DNA from: Tipula vernalis | Lineage: Eukaryota; Arthropoda; Insecta; Diptera; Tipulidae | NCBI GenBank assembly: GCA_958295665.1 | Contig: OY282560.1 | Coordinates: forward strand, 258,425,368 to 258,489,367 | Direction: 5' to 3' | Length of the DNA: 64,000 bases | Shown here: positions 10,831 through 22,787 of the stretch, one piece after another | How the letters are laid out: every line of letters starts with the position of its first letter | How positions within the stretch are numbered: the stretch's first letter is position 1 | Notes under the pieces: model-generated | Databases searched by the model: none | The model's input: the letters and a program-made list of their open reading frames with translations, nothing else | What the model was told of the DNA's origin: nothing | Program-made: the position numbers and the translations under genes

Positions 10831-13800
10831 AGAAACATAACTATTAGGAATATTTCACCATCTAGAGAATTCAATTGGGTTCCTACTCCATTCCAGTATT
10901 TATTAATCTTCTCCGAGACGTTGTCGGAGTCGATTTAAATAAAATAGATATTTCTAAGGAAATGTATATTTGAAAAAAATTCCAATAAAAATGCATGCTT
11001 AATCTTAATACCATAAATATAATAATATTATAATTATTATTATTTATTACTAAGATATCTTTAAAATTATTAGGTATTTTAACCCTTACAAACAATATTA
11101 GTATCCATATCAACTAGAGATAGAGAAACATTTTCCTTAAAAAATCTATTCCCCAGTTATTCTTTCGTAAAATAGGAATGGAAGAACAAACGTCAAAACT
11201 GAATCTAGAATCTAGTTGCCATCTATGGTTTGGTAGTTGAAGTGTCAAATTGAAGTTACCAATATATTGTATCATTCAAATAATTGTACGTTTCCATTTA
11301 CTCATTCATCACAAATTCTTAAAATTCCACATTAAATGACTGTATTCGCAGAAGGGTTAATAAAATTATTTTTCCCCTCTACTCATTGATCCCTCTTTAC
11401 TTGATTTAATTCCACTGAGCCATTAATAAGCTGAAAGTCGTATACGTAAACAAAATATCAACGGCAACAGGAATCGTCTAGTTTTCTTTACCATGTATTC
11501 AATTTCTTGTTTCTTGAATGAAAAAATGTTCAAATTATCATATCTCAAACCTTTTTTTTCGATTTATTTCACATAAACACATCCCAATTTTAGCCATCCA
11601 CCGGAAATCACATTCAAAAGACATTTTCCTCGACTTAACAACGTTTCAAGCCAAAAAAAATTTATTTAGGTATGAGTATTAAGGACATAAAATATTTAAA
11701 GAAATATTGTTCTTTTCGTTGATGTACGTCTTAAGATATTTTGAAAACACAATGAAAAGGAACAAGAAATGAGCAGGAAACCACACCTTCTTATCTAATA
11801 TGCGCGAAATTTGAGATTTTTTTTTTTTTTTTACTTTTTTAAATTGATCTTTAGAATTAAAGTTCGTTTCAATGTTGAAGACAACAGCGAAAAAAATATG
11901 GAGTAGAAGCAAAAATTATACTCCCATTTTAGAGCTAAGCATTCAATTGAAAAAGTTATTGTTGTCTTCGAAATGAACAATTGAAATTAACGTAACGTTT
12001 TTTGATATTCGAGATGAGTTTCATTTAAAGATTCATTCACACGGTTTGTTTAGGAGATTGTGTTAAAATCAGTAATTATGGTACTTTTCCGCCATTTCGA
12101 GGCTTGAATATTTGTAAACACCTGCTTTGCAAAAATAAAAAAAAACAAGAAATAACCGAACAGGTCACAAAACACCTATCGAAACCAAAATATTCACAAA
12201 GAATTAAAAATAGTAATTAAAACGGCAACTACTAGTAGTAGTTATTCTATGGTTCAACAAAATACAAAACATAAAGATGAAAGAAGTAGACAAATACAAT
12301 ATAGACAGAGTTCATCATAAAAATTTGTCAACACAGCTGTTTCGATCGATAGATAATAAAACAATCTAATAAACTCTAAACAAGAACAAAATTTTCAAAA
12401 AAAGAAATTTCGTGATGATGACCACTAAGTGGTTGGAAACGTTAGAAAATTAATTTGTAATGAACAAGTTTTTTTTTTAAGTGAATAAACTTTGCTGTTT
12501 TAATTATTCTTTTTAATTTTGTTACTCTATTAATTTGAAAAAAATGTATAAATTTTAAATTCCGAAGAAATTGCTAGTTATAGAAAAATTACTTATTATT
12601 TTTTCAATTTTATTAATTGAAGACATCTTTAATATATTAAAAATAATTAGAAATTAAAAATTTAAAGGGAATTTTGGCGGGAATCGCCCGGTTATACAAA
12701 AATAGTATCATGAACACTGGTTTCGCGGTAAATTCCCGTCAAAAATCGTCCATTAGATATAAGTTGACGGATAAAGATTTTTCGCTTCCTCTGACATATT
12801 CAAAATTAAAACCGTCATTTAGAAAAATCGATCGTTTAGAGTTAGATAAAGATGCAAACAAATTAAAAATTAGACACCACGTAAACTAAATTTATTTAGT
12901 CAGTTAAGCAGTACCTAAAAATTAATAATGACTGTTAAGATTTTAGTAGAAATATAAAAAAAATGTAACCCAAGTCAGCCGTAAAAGAAACACAAAGTTG
13001 TTATTTTTGTTTATTATTTTGATAACTCCATAGCAAAATAAACAGCAACGAAAAATATTCACTCAACGAAAATGTGGTGAATATTTTTACCGACCGGATT
13101 TCATGATACGGTTTCTTTTCCGGTCGGTTTTGCTAGCAGTGATATTTCATGAACGACCGGCATTTCCGACCGGATTTAATGATCCCACCCCAGCACAGAA
13201 CGAATTTAAAAGTAAAATTGAACATTTTTGATTAACATTTTATGAATGAAAAATACTCGAAACAGAAAATATTTTTAGGTCTATATTTAAATCAAACTTT
13301 GGAGTATAACATATTTTAAAATCAATAACTTAAATTTAGTATTTTGATTAGTATAATTTATATAAAATTGTACTAATTTTATTTTTATTTTTGTATTTAT
13401 GTGAAAAAGACAGTATAAACTCAACGATTTATAACTTCGAGTTATAATATAAACTTGCAAGATCTTGTTTTGTAAAATAAATATATAATTTAGTACAAAT
13501 GTTTCGTTATAGATGGGGCATTTATTATTTACCGTCATTTTTGTATATTATATTATATTGATATTTTGTACATAAAAATAAATAAGACCTAAAATCAAAA
13601 TTTATGAAACCAATAGATGTTGACCAATCAATAATTTGACGTCTAAAATATATTAGATTTTTTTGATTGTTAAGGTAAACAAGCAACAGTTTATATGAAA
13701 CTATCGAAAAATGTTTTAAAATAACCTAATTTTAATAAACATGAACGCCAGAAAAACTCAAACGACACAAGGTTTAGCCTAAAGATTACGAAATTGCCTT

Positions 13801-14216
13801 CTCTTCATATTTTTATTTTGGACTCAATTTTCACAAAACAAATTACCGGCTTAGCTTATAATGAGAATAAATGAAAACATTTCAATTAAATTTTTATTAT
13901 AAAATATTTGATAATTATATGTAATAATTAAAATAAAAATTGCATCGTATATCACTTCATACAAAAGATATGAACAATATTTTGACGTTCGATTTGTTTG
14001 CCTTAACACAAAAAATTACAATGAAGTTGTCTAGTATTCAATCTATTGCTTTCAAAATAATAATTAAACGGTTTCCCAATTAGACATTTATTTAAATCGC
14101 TTAAACAATTAGTAACATCTGTAGTTTACCACAAAAATTAAATATTTCGGTTACTATTAACACACTACAATTTAATAACCCATTTGATTTGTTTTGCCCC
14201 GGACTTAGTCTGCTTT
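10831..14216. other. Long AT-rich stretch without a recognised gene
   Basis: Short open frames exist, such as 12674-12889 on the plus strand (71 residues, rich in Lys, Ser and Arg), but none shows a domain, splice context or repeat I can name. At 13095-13180 the word GACCGG with ATTTCATGA-like neighbours recurs several times in both orientations within 90 bp. Homopolymer runs occur, for example a long T run near 11819. No RNA gene was seen. Confidence 0.4.
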
Positions 14217-14564
14217 GTACTTTGTAGTAGCACAGAATATAACCAGAAGAGACATAACGCTGTTTTGTATGGAAAAATTTGGACTCATTTTTTTGACCTT
14301 GATGTGCCGAAGGTAAGAGAAAGTTGGGTTATGTATTCTTTGGTTTACTGGTTTTGATTTGAAATAATAAAAATTGAGAATCCTTAACAGTGTAATTAGT
14401 GAAATTATTTGACAAGTTTTGTTTTTACAGCGTAATTTGTATTAACTACTACAATATTCAAAAATAATTATACTTCAATGTCCAAAAAATAAGGTAAGAT
14501 GAAAAAAAATGTTGGCCCACACAATGTCTATTCTGGTTAATCTTTCTTCTGTGGTACTAGCATA
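14217..14564. mobile_element. MITE-like repeat, plus-orientation copy
   Basis: About 348 bp here are matched in reverse complement at 63200-63549, block by block (ACCAGAAGAGACATAACG, GAGAAAGTTGGGTTATGTAT, GGTTTACTGGTTTTGATTTG, GAGAATCCTTAACAGTGTA, TTGACAAGTTTTGTTTT). The two ends of this copy resemble each other's complement (TAGTAGCACAGAA on the left, TTCTGTGGTACTAG on the right), which suggests short terminal inverted repeats. It has no coding capacity. That fits a small non-autonomous DNA transposon, though duplicated single-copy DNA is not ruled out. Confidence 0.75.
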
Positions 14565-15043
14565 GAGCATAATGCTAGAGTGGTATTTTCGATAAAATCA
14601 TGTAACCAAAATGTTATTCGAATATTTTTCATACGGTCATTATTGTTGTTGTAAGAACCGGTTTTAATCATTATTTCGTTAATATAGAGTATAAAATTAT
14701 TTCGGTTGTCTACGAATTTTTGTGTATTTTTGAAAATGATACGCGTGCCCCTTTAATATGCACCGATAAAAATTATAAATTTTATGGTTACATATTTGAA
14801 ATATCCTGTCGCAATATGGAAACAAAGGTGTACTAACCAAAGCACCTAGAATTTACTTTAATTTTATTGTACACTTGAGGATATTTTAATAAGCGTATTC
14901 CATTGGAGTTAGCAAACTACTCACAAGTACTTGTATCTACTCGCAACTACTCATGCTCACGTGATGGTGTAGTTGTTAGAAGTAGTTACGCATATAATTA
15001 ACGAAAGAGGGATTTCAGTTTAAAAAATTCGAATAGATGGTCA

Positions 15044-15256
15044 TTTTTTAACCCTAATCCAACCAAGGTGTGCCTTTTTGGCTCGTTTGATAAATGCATC
15101 GATTTTCAAAATATGTAATGTTAATTAAGGTATAACCTTGTATGAATTTTATTTTGAAACATTTCCTTACAACGTACTTGACATCTACTCATTCTCTGAT
15201 TAGAACTTGAATTTACTGACATAAGAAAAATATGTTGGTTCGATTAGGGTTAAAAA
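15044..15256. mobile_element. Small MITE-like element with 20-bp inverted ends
   Basis: The left end TTTTTAACCCTAATCCAACC (15045-15064) is mirrored by GGTTCGATTAGGGTTAAAAA (15237-15256), with one mismatch. The 170 bp between have no open frame. Length and structure fit a miniature inverted-repeat transposable element. A target-site duplication was not clear. Confidence 0.6.
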
Positions 15257-15412
15257 CAAAAACTTATTGTTTATGTTTGTGATACGACGCGCAATTGTTA
15301 AATCGTAAAAATATTTTAATTATTTTATTGTTTAATGTCTTATTACCTATTATTATTAATAGAACAACGGATTTTTTTATTAAAATCTAGCAGTTTTATT
15401 TAAATTGAGGTT

Positions 15413-15733
15413 ATGTTTTACTACTGTCTCTCTGGCAGTAGCAAATTGTTTCCAATGGAACACAGTGAATGTTTAAATAAAATCGAAATCAAAAGTCAAA
15501 ATTCAATAATAGAGCAGGATACGAAATTAAAGAAAGTTCTAACGAAATTAAAAAAACATAACTTTTCATATGATTTGTATGAAAAATCCATTTTTTTTTG
15601 TCTTTCTATCCCCCTTATCTTAAGTTCGAATTTTATGCTGATGACTTGTATATTTAGGTATTTTGACTTAACAAAAAACTACGGTATGTGCACGAAAAAT
15701 ACATGGATGAATAAAAACCATTCATTTCGTTAA
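15413..15733 (+). other. 106-residue open frame of unknown nature
   Basis: An open frame runs from an ATG at 15413 with a Lys-rich first half and a hydrophobic stretch (FFCLSIPLILSSNF) near residues 61-75. The DNA under that stretch, about 15560-15645, is similar to the inner part of the foldback arms at 50082-53096 (TATGAAAA, TTTCTAT, TTAAGTTC in the same order). It is therefore more likely transposon-derived than a cellular gene. Nothing in the protein is recognisable. Confidence 0.3.
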
Positions 15734-16016
15734 CTTTTTGTTTGTTTATTTTGAGTTTTTATCAAAACATCTATAATTCCAAGACGAACTATACGAAATT
15801 TAAAGGTACAAAGTGACTACTGGTTATAGTGTTAGTTGTGTGCATATAAGCCTTCAATAAAAAAAACAACCAACACTAATCTAATTTGTTTTGGTTTTAC
15901 TTTCTTTTACTCTAGTAAAATAAAGTATAGTAATCATGAAAATTTTGGACCTTGAGATTTTTAGAGATTTATTCGTTTTGAGGCCCCCTGAGTCCGAAAA
16001 AGTGGGTTTCGAAATG

Positions 16017-16038
16017 GTGTCTGTCTGTCTGTCAGTCT

Positions 16039-16069
<31 letters not shown>

Positions 16070-16218
16070 TGTCAGTCTGTCAGTCTGTCAGTCTGTCAGT
16101 CTGTCAGTCTGTCAGTCTGTCAGTCTGTCAGTCTGTCAGTCTGTCAGTCTGTCAGTCTGTCAGTCTGTCAGTCTGTCAGTCTGTCAGTCTGTCAGTCTGT
16201 CAGTCTGTCAGTCTGTCT
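16017..16218. repeat. Microsatellite, GTCAGTCT repeats
   Basis: About 200 bp of nearly pure GTCAGTCT units, with a GTCTGTCT start and a short run of GTCA near 16048-16066. The 103-residue frame across it (Ser-Val-Cys-Gln repeats) is a by-product of the 8-bp unit, which shifts all frames evenly. Confidence 0.97.
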
Positions 16219-16322
16219 GTGTCCTCTCTACAGCACAGATGGTTTAACCAATCGAACTGAAACTTCATATTTAAGCTTTTTTGATAAATTGGGAGGTCCC
16301 AGTGAATTTTACTCCAAATCGG

Positions 16323-16888
16323 TGTAAGCTATAAGGTTGTTATGTGTGTTTTTCGTTGTGTCCATGCGTCGATGACGCTACGCGAGATAATAAACACACA
16401 AAACCTTTTTCTTTTACTTATAATTCTGATTTTATTTTATTATGTTGAATTATAATTTGCTTATTTAAATTATTATTAATTTTAGTCACACAATTTGTTT
16501 TTTTACTTTAATATTAATTTTTCACTGGTTGCACGAAAATTACAATGGTTGTTCTAATGTAAAAATGTAATACCGACTGTTAAAAACACCACCCAAAAAA
16601 TTATCAAGCGGATGAATAATGAATTTTTTTCGTTTGTGTTTTCTTGTTTCGCATTCCCCCGAAACAGTGGAGATGAATTATGTTCGATGGTGCTTGCTGG
16701 TCAAGCGGTTGCGGTTGAGTGAGTGTCATGTACACGAGAGCGCTGATATTTGTATTTTAGTACATCGCGGCGATAAAACGAGTGTAAATATTTGGTGTGT
16801 GTGTGTGCGCGCCAATATATGTGATTGATATATTGTAGCGGAAACGAATGTAAATATTTATGAGTATAAATATGAGTGAGTCGCTACA
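16323..16888 (-). repeat. 3' LTR of the CsRn1-like element
   Basis: 566 bp, the 3' LTR because the element reads on the minus strand. Ends are the usual TG...CA, extended to TGTA...TACA. The adjoining internal bases on the minus strand are purine-rich. A 69-residue frame inside is duplicated in the other LTR and is not a gene. Differences from the partner are rare (for example TATTATGTT here against TATTAAGTT near 22337). Confidence 0.95.
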
Positions 16889-16925
16889 GGACTCCCCCGC
16901 AAGTGATTTTCCCCCTCCCTAGGGA
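16889..16925 (-). other. Polypurine tract region of the CsRn1-like element
   Basis: On the minus strand the bases before the 3' LTR read AGGGAGGGGGAAAA, a spacer, then GCGGGGGAGTCC directly against the LTR. This is the place where plus-strand priming of reverse transcription is expected. Which of the two purine runs is used cannot be told. Confidence 0.7.
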
Positions 16926-19900
16926 ATAATTGTATGAGTGGAAGCAATACGGACGGTCTTCTGGACCCGATGGCTTGATATTTGTTCAGCCGAACTAAGT
17001 ATTCCGTAAGCTGGTTTAAGTCGATCAATTGATACGTTGGAATTTTTTCCATTAATTGATACGACGAAATGCTTCCTCAGTCTACGTATAATTTTATACG
17101 GACCTTCGTAGGGAGGCGTTAACCCCGTGCGAACCTTATCTGTTCTTATGAAAACAAAATCGCAGTTGTTGAGCGATTTCGGAACAAAAATATCATCTTG
17201 TTTGGTTTGACGAGTTGATTTGGGTACAAGGTTCTGCATGGTTTGTCGCAGTTGGTCGATGACTGTGTCGGTGGTTGGGAGTGGTGCAAGAGGATTATCG
17301 ATGAAGAACTCACCGGGTAGCTTGATGGTTTGTCCATAAACCATTTCAGCTGGTGAGCACTTCAGATCTTCTTTCACTGTTGCTCGGATTCCTAGTAGAA
17401 CGATTGGAATTTCCGAGCTCCAATTAATTGTATTGCTTCGGGCCATTAGTGCAGCTTTCAGTTGCCGATGGAAGCGTTCTACCATGCCATTGGCTTGTGG
17501 ATGGTAAGCCGTTGTTCGTATCCGATGTGAGCCAAGGAGTTTTGTTAACTCGGTGAAAAGCTTGGACTCGAATTGCGTTCCCTGATCAGTTGTGATTTGA
17601 AGGGGTACGCCGAATCGCGATACGTAATTGTTGACAAAAGTGGTGGCAATGGTTGCAGCTGACATATTGGTCATGCAGTATGCTTCGGGCCAACGAGTAA
17701 AGCGGTCGACACAGGTGAGTAAGTATGTGTATCCATTAGACGGAGGAAGTGGTCCTACGATGTCTAAGTGGATGTGTTCAAATCGACCAGGTGGAATTTC
17801 GAATTGTCCGTGAGGTGATTTAGTATGCCGTTGGACTTTGGCACGTTGACAGGATAAACAAGACTGAGCCCAATTGCCTACGTCTTTGTTTATGTTTGGC
17901 CAAAAGTAGCGAGCAGTAATCAATTTACGGGTTGCGCGGACGCCAGGATGCGAAATGTTGTGCAGTGTGTCAAAGATGGTTCGACGTAGTGATGCCGCAA
18001 TAAATGGGCGATTGTACCCAGTGGATGTTTCGCATATGATTTCGAGGCCAGGCAATTTAAAAAGCTCTAGGTTCATTGATGAACCAGAGTGACGTTCGGA
18101 ACCAGAAAATAAATCCTGAAGTTCTAAGTCAGCTTTTTGAGTGTTTGCGATTTGGTTTAAGTCGATATGTGTCTCGACTGCGGCCGTTTCGTTGTCGGTA
18201 GTGCGGGATAGTGTGTCCGCGACAACGTTGTCATGTCCGTGAACATGTTGGATGTCCGTTGTAAATTGACTGATGTAATCCAAGTGGCGAGATTGCCTCG
18301 GATTACGTTCAGTTTTTGACTGAATTGCTCTAGTCAGAGGCTTGTGGTCGGTGTAAATGGTGAATTCCCGACCCTCGACAAAATATCTAAAGTGTTTGAC
18401 TGCTAGATAGATTGCGAGTAATTCCCGATCGAATGCGGAATATTTCTTTTCGGCATCCGAGAGTTTCTTTGAGAAGAATCCCAGTGGCTCCCAACACTCA
18501 TTATTGTACTGTTGCAGTACTGCTCCAACGGCAGTGTTTGAAGCGTCAGTAGTTAAGCTGAGCTTTGAGTCGCTCAGTGGGTGTGCCAGAAGTGTTATCT
18601 GTTCCAATTCAGTTTTTAACGACGTGAATGCTTGTTGACATTCGTCGGTCCAAGAGAAGTTCTTGGCGGTCTTGGGTTTTTTTAGTAAAGTTGCCAAGTG
18701 ACCGTGAATTGGTGCGAGTGTTTGTGCGAGTTTTGGTATGAATCGGTGGTAGTAATTTACCATACCGATAAAACGTTGAATTGTTTTTATTGATGTTGGA
18801 GCTGGGAATTCCCTAATGGCGTTAATTCGTTCTTCAGACGGCAGAATACCATTAGGGGTGATCTTGTGGCTGAGGAAATCAAGAGTGAACACGCCAAAGA
18901 CGCATTTTGAACTCTTAATATGAACATCAAACTGTGTTAGCCTGTGGAAGAGTTGTTCCAGGTGAAGTTTGTGCTGTTCCTCATTTTGTGAAGCCACAAG
19001 AATGTCGTCAATGTAGACGAAAACGAAGTCCAAGTCACGTACGACTTCATTCATGAAACGCTGAAACGTTTGAGCGGCATTACGTAATCCGAATGGCATT
19101 CGGGTGAATTCGAATAAGCCAAACGGGGTTGTGATTGCCGTTTTGAAAACGTCTTCAGGTGCGACGGGAATAAGATGGTAAGCCCTGACAAGATCGATCT
19201 TTGAAAAAATTTTGCAACCATGCAACCGCATGGAGAAATTTTGAATGTGGGGTATCGGATAACGATCAGGTGTTGTGACCGTGTTTAGTCGACGATAATC
19301 CCCACATGGTCGCCAATCGTGATCTTTCTTCTTCACCATATGGAGCGGACAAGAAACGGGAGATGCAGATGGTCGACAAATCCCTAATTCCACCATGTGT
19401 TGGAATTCTGTATGTGCGGCTTTGTGACGGACCTGATCTAGTCTGCGTGGTCTTGACACGGGCAGATGGCCTGCTGTGACGATATGATGGACCACGTTAT
19501 GTCGAACTGGTAAATTATAGTTCGGCTCTGCTGTTAAAGAAGGGAACTTCTTGAGCAAGTTGCCGTAGCCGTTATCGATTGCAAAATGGATCGGTGTCGG
19601 TGTGTCGACATGAACCATTGTGGCATTGATTGACAGCTTAGTCGCTGAATCAACCAGCCGTTTATTCTTGAGATCGACAAGAAGGCCAAATTTACTCAGA
19701 AAATCTGCGCCAATGATCGGACGATTCACCGCAGCTAAGATGAAAGCGTGCGTGAATGTTCTTTTAAGTCCGATATCCACCTGTAGCAGTTTTGTGCCAT
19801 AGGTGTGGATTGTTGTGCCATTGGCGGCTGACAGAACTAGATCTGGATTTTGCTTGGAAAAATTTGATGATCTTTTACAATATTTAATGGGAATGACCGA

Positions 19901-19987
19901 AAGGTCAGCGCCCGTGTCTATCAAATAAGTGAATTGATTGATCTTATCGAATAAATGAAGGCGAGATGAGACTGAGGTACTTGACAT
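16919..19987 (-). CDS. pol: Pol polyprotein (protease, RT, RNase H, integrase)
   Basis: An uninterrupted 1,022-residue frame from the ATG at 19987. Protease motif DTGAD is at residues 24-28. Reverse transcriptase has YIDD at 325-328. RNase H keeps TDAS (480-483), the Glu of RELLA and the Asp of TDHKPL (547). Integrase has a zinc-binding His676, His680, Cys710, Cys713 and the triad Asp742, Asp801, Glu837 with the standard 35-residue gap. The protein copies the RNA into DNA and inserts it into the genome. Pol is in the -1 frame relative to gag, and the open frame extends upstream of this ATG as far as the slippery A run. The ATG may therefore be internal to a Gag-Pol fusion. No env-like frame follows. 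Confidence 0.95.
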   Translation of the reverse strand: MSSTSVSSRLHLFDKINQFTYLIDTGADLSVIPIKYCKRSSNFSKQNPDLVLSAANGTTIHTYGTKLLQVDIGLKRTFTHAFILAAVNRPIIGADFLSKFGLLVDLKNKRLVDSATKLSINATMVHVDTPTPIHFAIDNGYGNLLKKFPSLTAEPNYNLPVRHNVVHHIVTAGHLPVSRPRRLDQVRHKAAHTEFQHMVELGICRPSASPVSCPLHMVKKKDHDWRPCGDYRRLNTVTTPDRYPIPHIQNFSMRLHGCKIFSKIDLVRAYHLIPVAPEDVFKTAITTPFGLFEFTRMPFGLRNAAQTFQRFMNEVVRDLDFVFVYIDDILVASQNEEQHKLHLEQLFHRLTQFDVHIKSSKCVFGVFTLDFLSHKITPNGILPSEERINAIREFPAPTSIKTIQRFIGMVNYYHRFIPKLAQTLAPIHGHLATLLKKPKTAKNFSWTDECQQAFTSLKTELEQITLLAHPLSDSKLSLTTDASNTAVGAVLQQYNNECWEPLGFFSKKLSDAEKKYSAFDRELLAIYLAVKHFRYFVEGREFTIYTDHKPLTRAIQSKTERNPRQSRHLDYISQFTTDIQHVHGHDNVVADTLSRTTDNETAAVETHIDLNQIANTQKADLELQDLFSGSERHSGSSMNLELFKLPGLEIICETSTGYNRPFIAASLRRTIFDTLHNISHPGVRATRKLITARYFWPNINKDVGNWAQSCLSCQRAKVQRHTKSPHGQFEIPPGRFEHIHLDIVGPLPPSNGYTYLLTCVDRFTRWPEAYCMTNMSAATIATTFVNNYVSRFGVPLQITTDQGTQFESKLFTELTKLLGSHRIRTTAYHPQANGMVERFHRQLKAALMARSNTINWSSEIPIVLLGIRATVKEDLKCSPAEMVYGQTIKLPGEFFIDNPLAPLPTTDTVIDQLRQTMQNLVPKSTRQTKQDDIFVPKSLNNCDFVFIRTDKVRTGLTPPYEGPYKIIRRLRKHFVVSINGKNSNVSIDRLKPAYGILSSAEQISSHRVQKTVRIASTHTIIP

Positions 19988-20007
19988 AGTGGTTAAGACC
20001 CGGTAGG

Positions 20008-21009
20008 TTACTCTTTTTTTGGAAGATTCTCCACATCCATGCTAGCCGTTGATGTGTTTTGGCGAAAGTTGCATGGACCGTTGCATCTTCTGGCAGCTGC
20101 ACCAAATTTATAGTGATACCAACACATGCCTTGTTGGCGGGTGTTGCTCGCGCTGCTGGATCGTGGGCGAGATGGAGATCGTCGCCCCCGAGATTGGTTA
20201 CGGCTGTCCCGAAACAGGCCGTTTAATTTGGCTTCGAGACGGGCCACACGCTCTTCAATTGTGGTGTTGTTTGACGGAGAACGACGGTCCCCACTGCGGC
20301 CGCGATCCGTTTGCACCGTGGATCTCGATTGTCGACTGTTTGAATGAGATTGCATTTGATAATCAGCTTGCGTTACGTATACTTGGCGATGCTGTTGCTG
20401 TTGATTACTGTTCATTATATCGAACATGCGATCGGCTGTTTTGGCTAGCGCATCGATCTGCGCTGTCTCTGGCTGGGCTACTAGCGCGAGTTTGATGATC
20501 TCTGGCATTTTTCTAATCCAGATAGATTTGATGAACTTTTCGCTTACGAGTTTGTTCGGTCCAGCAAGCGCGCGTATGTGGCGTAATGCGTCTGAAGGGC
20601 GGCGATCGCCAAGATCCTGACCAGATAGGAGATCCTCCAGTTGCCGTTCGTCTGACGGTGCGAACCGCTCCAACAGAACTTGTTTCAATACCTGGTATTG
20701 ATTTTGTTGTGGTGGTTTCTGGAGGAAATCTGAAATTTTGTCACAAATCTCTGGAGAAATAGTCGACAAGACGTGATAATACTTGGATTTCTGAGCCGAA
20801 ATTTTGCGCAGATCGAATTGTATCTCGACCAGATGGAACCAATTATTGGGTGAGTTCTGCCAGAACGCAGGTAGACTGACTTTTTCATGTCCCGCGACCT
20901 CCATATGCGTGTCTTCCATGGGAGTGTCCATCTGTTCCGTTACGGATGGTGGTGCGTTCTGGGTCCCAGAACCAGACGGTTTATTTTCGTCGTCAGTTAT
21001 GTTTCCCAT
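20008..21009 (-). CDS. gag: Gag-like protein with a CHCC zinc finger
   Basis: I choose the ATG at 21009 ([15 protein letters not shown]), giving 333 residues. The open frame continues 61 residues further up to 21192, but that extension is hydrophobic and unlike Gag. The central part ([20 protein letters not shown] and on) resembles the capsid-like region of gypsy Gag proteins. It is followed by a Ser/Arg-rich stretch with [15 protein letters not shown]. Near the C-terminus [18 protein letters not shown] has the Cys-His-Cys-Cys spacing reported for the CsRn1 clade. The protein would package the element RNA. It ends in LPKKE and a TAA, just after a run of seven A. Confidence 0.9.
   Translation of the reverse strand: MGNITDDENKPSGSGTQNAPPSVTEQMDTPMEDTHMEVAGHEKVSLPAFWQNSPNNWFHLVEIQFDLRKISAQKSKYYHVLSTISPEICDKISDFLQKPPQQNQYQVLKQVLLERFAPSDERQLEDLLSGQDLGDRRPSDALRHIRALAGPNKLVSEKFIKSIWIRKMPEIIKLALVAQPETAQIDALAKTADRMFDIMNSNQQQQHRQVYVTQADYQMQSHSNSRQSRSTVQTDRGRSGDRRSPSNNTTIEERVARLEAKLNGLFRDSRNQSRGRRSPSRPRSSSASNTRQQGMCWYHYKFGAAARRCNGPCNFRQNTSTASMDVENLPKKE
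20011..20022 (-). promoter_or_regulatory. Probable -1 ribosomal frameshift site between gag and pol
   Basis: The end of gag reads CCA AAA AAA GAG TAA on the minus strand, so the heptamer A AAA AAA lies in the right phase for -1 slippage. After slipping, the frame continues AGA GTA ACC TAC CGG without a stop into pol at 19987. The position, just before the gag stop, is typical of Gag-Pol fusions. Slippage itself is inferred. Confidence 0.75.
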
Positions 21010-22200
21010 TATTGATTCTCTCAAAAAGAACTCAAATAATAAAAAAAACAAAAGAAAACTACGCAAAAGAAATGATAAATGCGGAATGGTTACCGTGTCT
21101 GAGAGAAAAAGAATAAAGTAGGCACTTGTTGGCCGACGAGATACGAAGAAAAGTGTTTGTTGAAAATATTTGTGAACGATAATGCAACCCAAATGTTATG
21201 GTCGAAAACGAAACCACAAACGAAAATAAAATAAATAAAATACGATTACCGTTACTCGAGCGACGTGGTGAAAAAGAAATTTACAAAATATAGAATAAGA
21301 AGAGTTAAATTGTGTGAATAATTATTTATATGAGTGTGAAATGTAATAATTGTATGTAAATTGTTTGTATTGTTATAATCAAAAAAAAATATCAAAACTA
21401 AAAAAAAACTTAGCTGTTGTTGCTGGCGTTGATTTTTGTTGTATCCGCTGAAGGTGTGTTGGTGCTGTATATTTGTTTGTTTTTTTTCTGACACCGTTGA
21501 ATTAAATATGGCACTTATGTTGTAATACAGTTGAATTTTGTTTCCTCTTTTTTTTTTACCCGGCCGTTTTGGTTGTGATACCGTTGTATCTAATTTTGCA
21601 ATTTTTTTGTTGTAATATAGTTCAATTTTTTTTTTTTTTTGTAGCGGCCGTTTTGTTGTGATACCGTTGTATTTGATATGGCAATTATGTTGTAATATAG
21701 TTGAATTTTGTTGTACCGGCCGTTTTGTATAATACCGTAGACTTTGAAATGTCACTTTCTGATTTAATAATAAAATAAATGATTTGTCTGCCTATTTCAG
21801 TTGTATTACATGACATCGCACTTGTTACGTGCTACCCTGTTCCGTTGAGCCGTTGGTATACATACAAATTTTCACAACAGAATAGAAATATCCAATAATT
21901 CAATTGTATTATGTGTATGTGTTTGTATGATTTTTATTTTTTTTATATTGTTGTTGTTGTTGGGCTCCCGTTGCCGTCGGTATGGAAAAAAAAATGATAA
22001 AATGGAGTGTTACTTGATTGATGATTTTTTTTTTTTTATTTTAATGGTATTTGTACGTACCTATTATCTGGTACGGTTGTACCGCACCAGATTTCTGTAA
22101 AAAAATGTATGTATTTAAAGGAAATTCAAATGTATATTTCCAAATATTATAATTTGTTATCTTCACAATGTGAATAATTGTTTTACTGTCCCTAAAAAGG
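21010..22200 (-). other. Long 5' leader of the CsRn1-like element, with short tandem repeats
   Basis: About 1.2 kb between the primer-binding site and gag. Between roughly 21480 and 21745 a degenerate unit of 70-85 bp recurs about four times; its marks are CGGCCGTTTTG, GATACCGTTGTAT and GTTGTAATATAGTTGAATTT. T runs (minus-strand A runs) break it up. The 167-residue frame through this part is low in complexity and I do not consider it a gene. Confidence 0.6.
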
Positions 22201-22217
22201 GTGTCGAAGGTCACCAA
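22200..22217 (-). other. Primer-binding site, tRNA-Trp-like
   Basis: Immediately inside the 5' LTR the minus strand reads TTGGTGACCTTCGACACC. TGGTGACC equals the complement of a tRNA acceptor end ending GGTCACCA. The full stretch matches TGGTGACCCCGAC, which I recall for tRNA-Trp primers of CsRn1 elements, apart from two bases. Confidence 0.7.
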
Positions 22218-22783
22218 TGTAAGCTATAAGGTTGTTATGTGTGTTTTTCGTTGTGTCCATGCGTCGATGACGCTACGCGAGATAATAAACACACAAAACC
22301 TTTTTCTTTTACTTATAATTCTGATTTTATTTTATTAAGTTGAATTATAATTTGCTTATTTAAATTATTATTAATTTTAGTCACACAATTTGTTTTTTTA
22401 CTTTAATATTAATTTTTCACTGGTTGCACGAAAATTACAATGGTTGTTCTAATGTAAAAATGTAATACCGACTGTTAAAAACACCACCCAAAAAATTATC
22501 AAGCGGATGAATAATGAATTTTTTTCGTTTGTGTTTCCTTGTTTCGCATTCCCCCGAAACAGTGGAGATGAATTATGTTCGATGGTGCTTGCTGGTCAAG
22601 CGGTTGCGGTTGAGTGAGTGTCATGTACACGAGAGCGCTGATATTTGTATTTTAGTACATCGCGGCGATAAAACGAGTGTAAATATTTGGTGTGTGTGTG
22701 TGCGCGCCAATATATGTGATTGATATATTGTAGCGGAAACGAATGTAAATATTTATGAGTATAAATATGAGTGAGTCGCTACA
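22218..22783 (-). repeat. 5' LTR of the CsRn1-like element
   Basis: 566 bp, the same length as its partner. As 5' LTR it should hold the promoter for the minus-strand transcript. Reading along the minus strand, several short AT-rich blocks could serve, but none stands out. Confidence 0.95.
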
Positions 22784-22787
22784 TCGG

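Larger units (their letters stand above)
16319..22787 (-). mobile_element. Complete CsRn1-like gypsy LTR retrotransposon
   Basis: Two 566-bp LTRs (16323-16888 and 22218-22783) begin TGTAAGC and end GCTACA on the plus strand. They flank a gag and a pol gene read on the minus strand. The element is bordered by TCGG on both sides (16319-16322 and 22784-22787), a 4-bp target-site duplication. Three marks point to the CsRn1 clade: a Cys-His-Cys-Cys finger in Gag instead of the usual CCHC knuckle, a primer-binding site resembling tRNA-Trp, and the order protease, RT, RNase H, integrase in pol. Both frames are intact, so it could be autonomous. The LTRs differ by very few bases on reading, so the insertion is young. 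Confidence 0.93.

Noticed and set aside
15936..16247. 103-residue Ser/Val/Cys/Gln repeat protein
   Set aside because: Entirely a GTCAGTCT microsatellite with short flanks.
20049..20495. Plus-strand 148-residue frame within gag
   Set aside because: It is antisense to an intact gag with zinc finger and capsid-like region.
21010..21192. Upstream start of gag at 21192
   Set aside because: The added 61 residues are hydrophobic and unlike Gag. The ATG at 21009 gives a normal Gag N-terminus.
21252..21755. 167-residue minus-strand frame as an extra retroelement protein
   Set aside because: It lies in the leader, is low in complexity, and is made of the degenerate 70-85-bp repeats and A runs.
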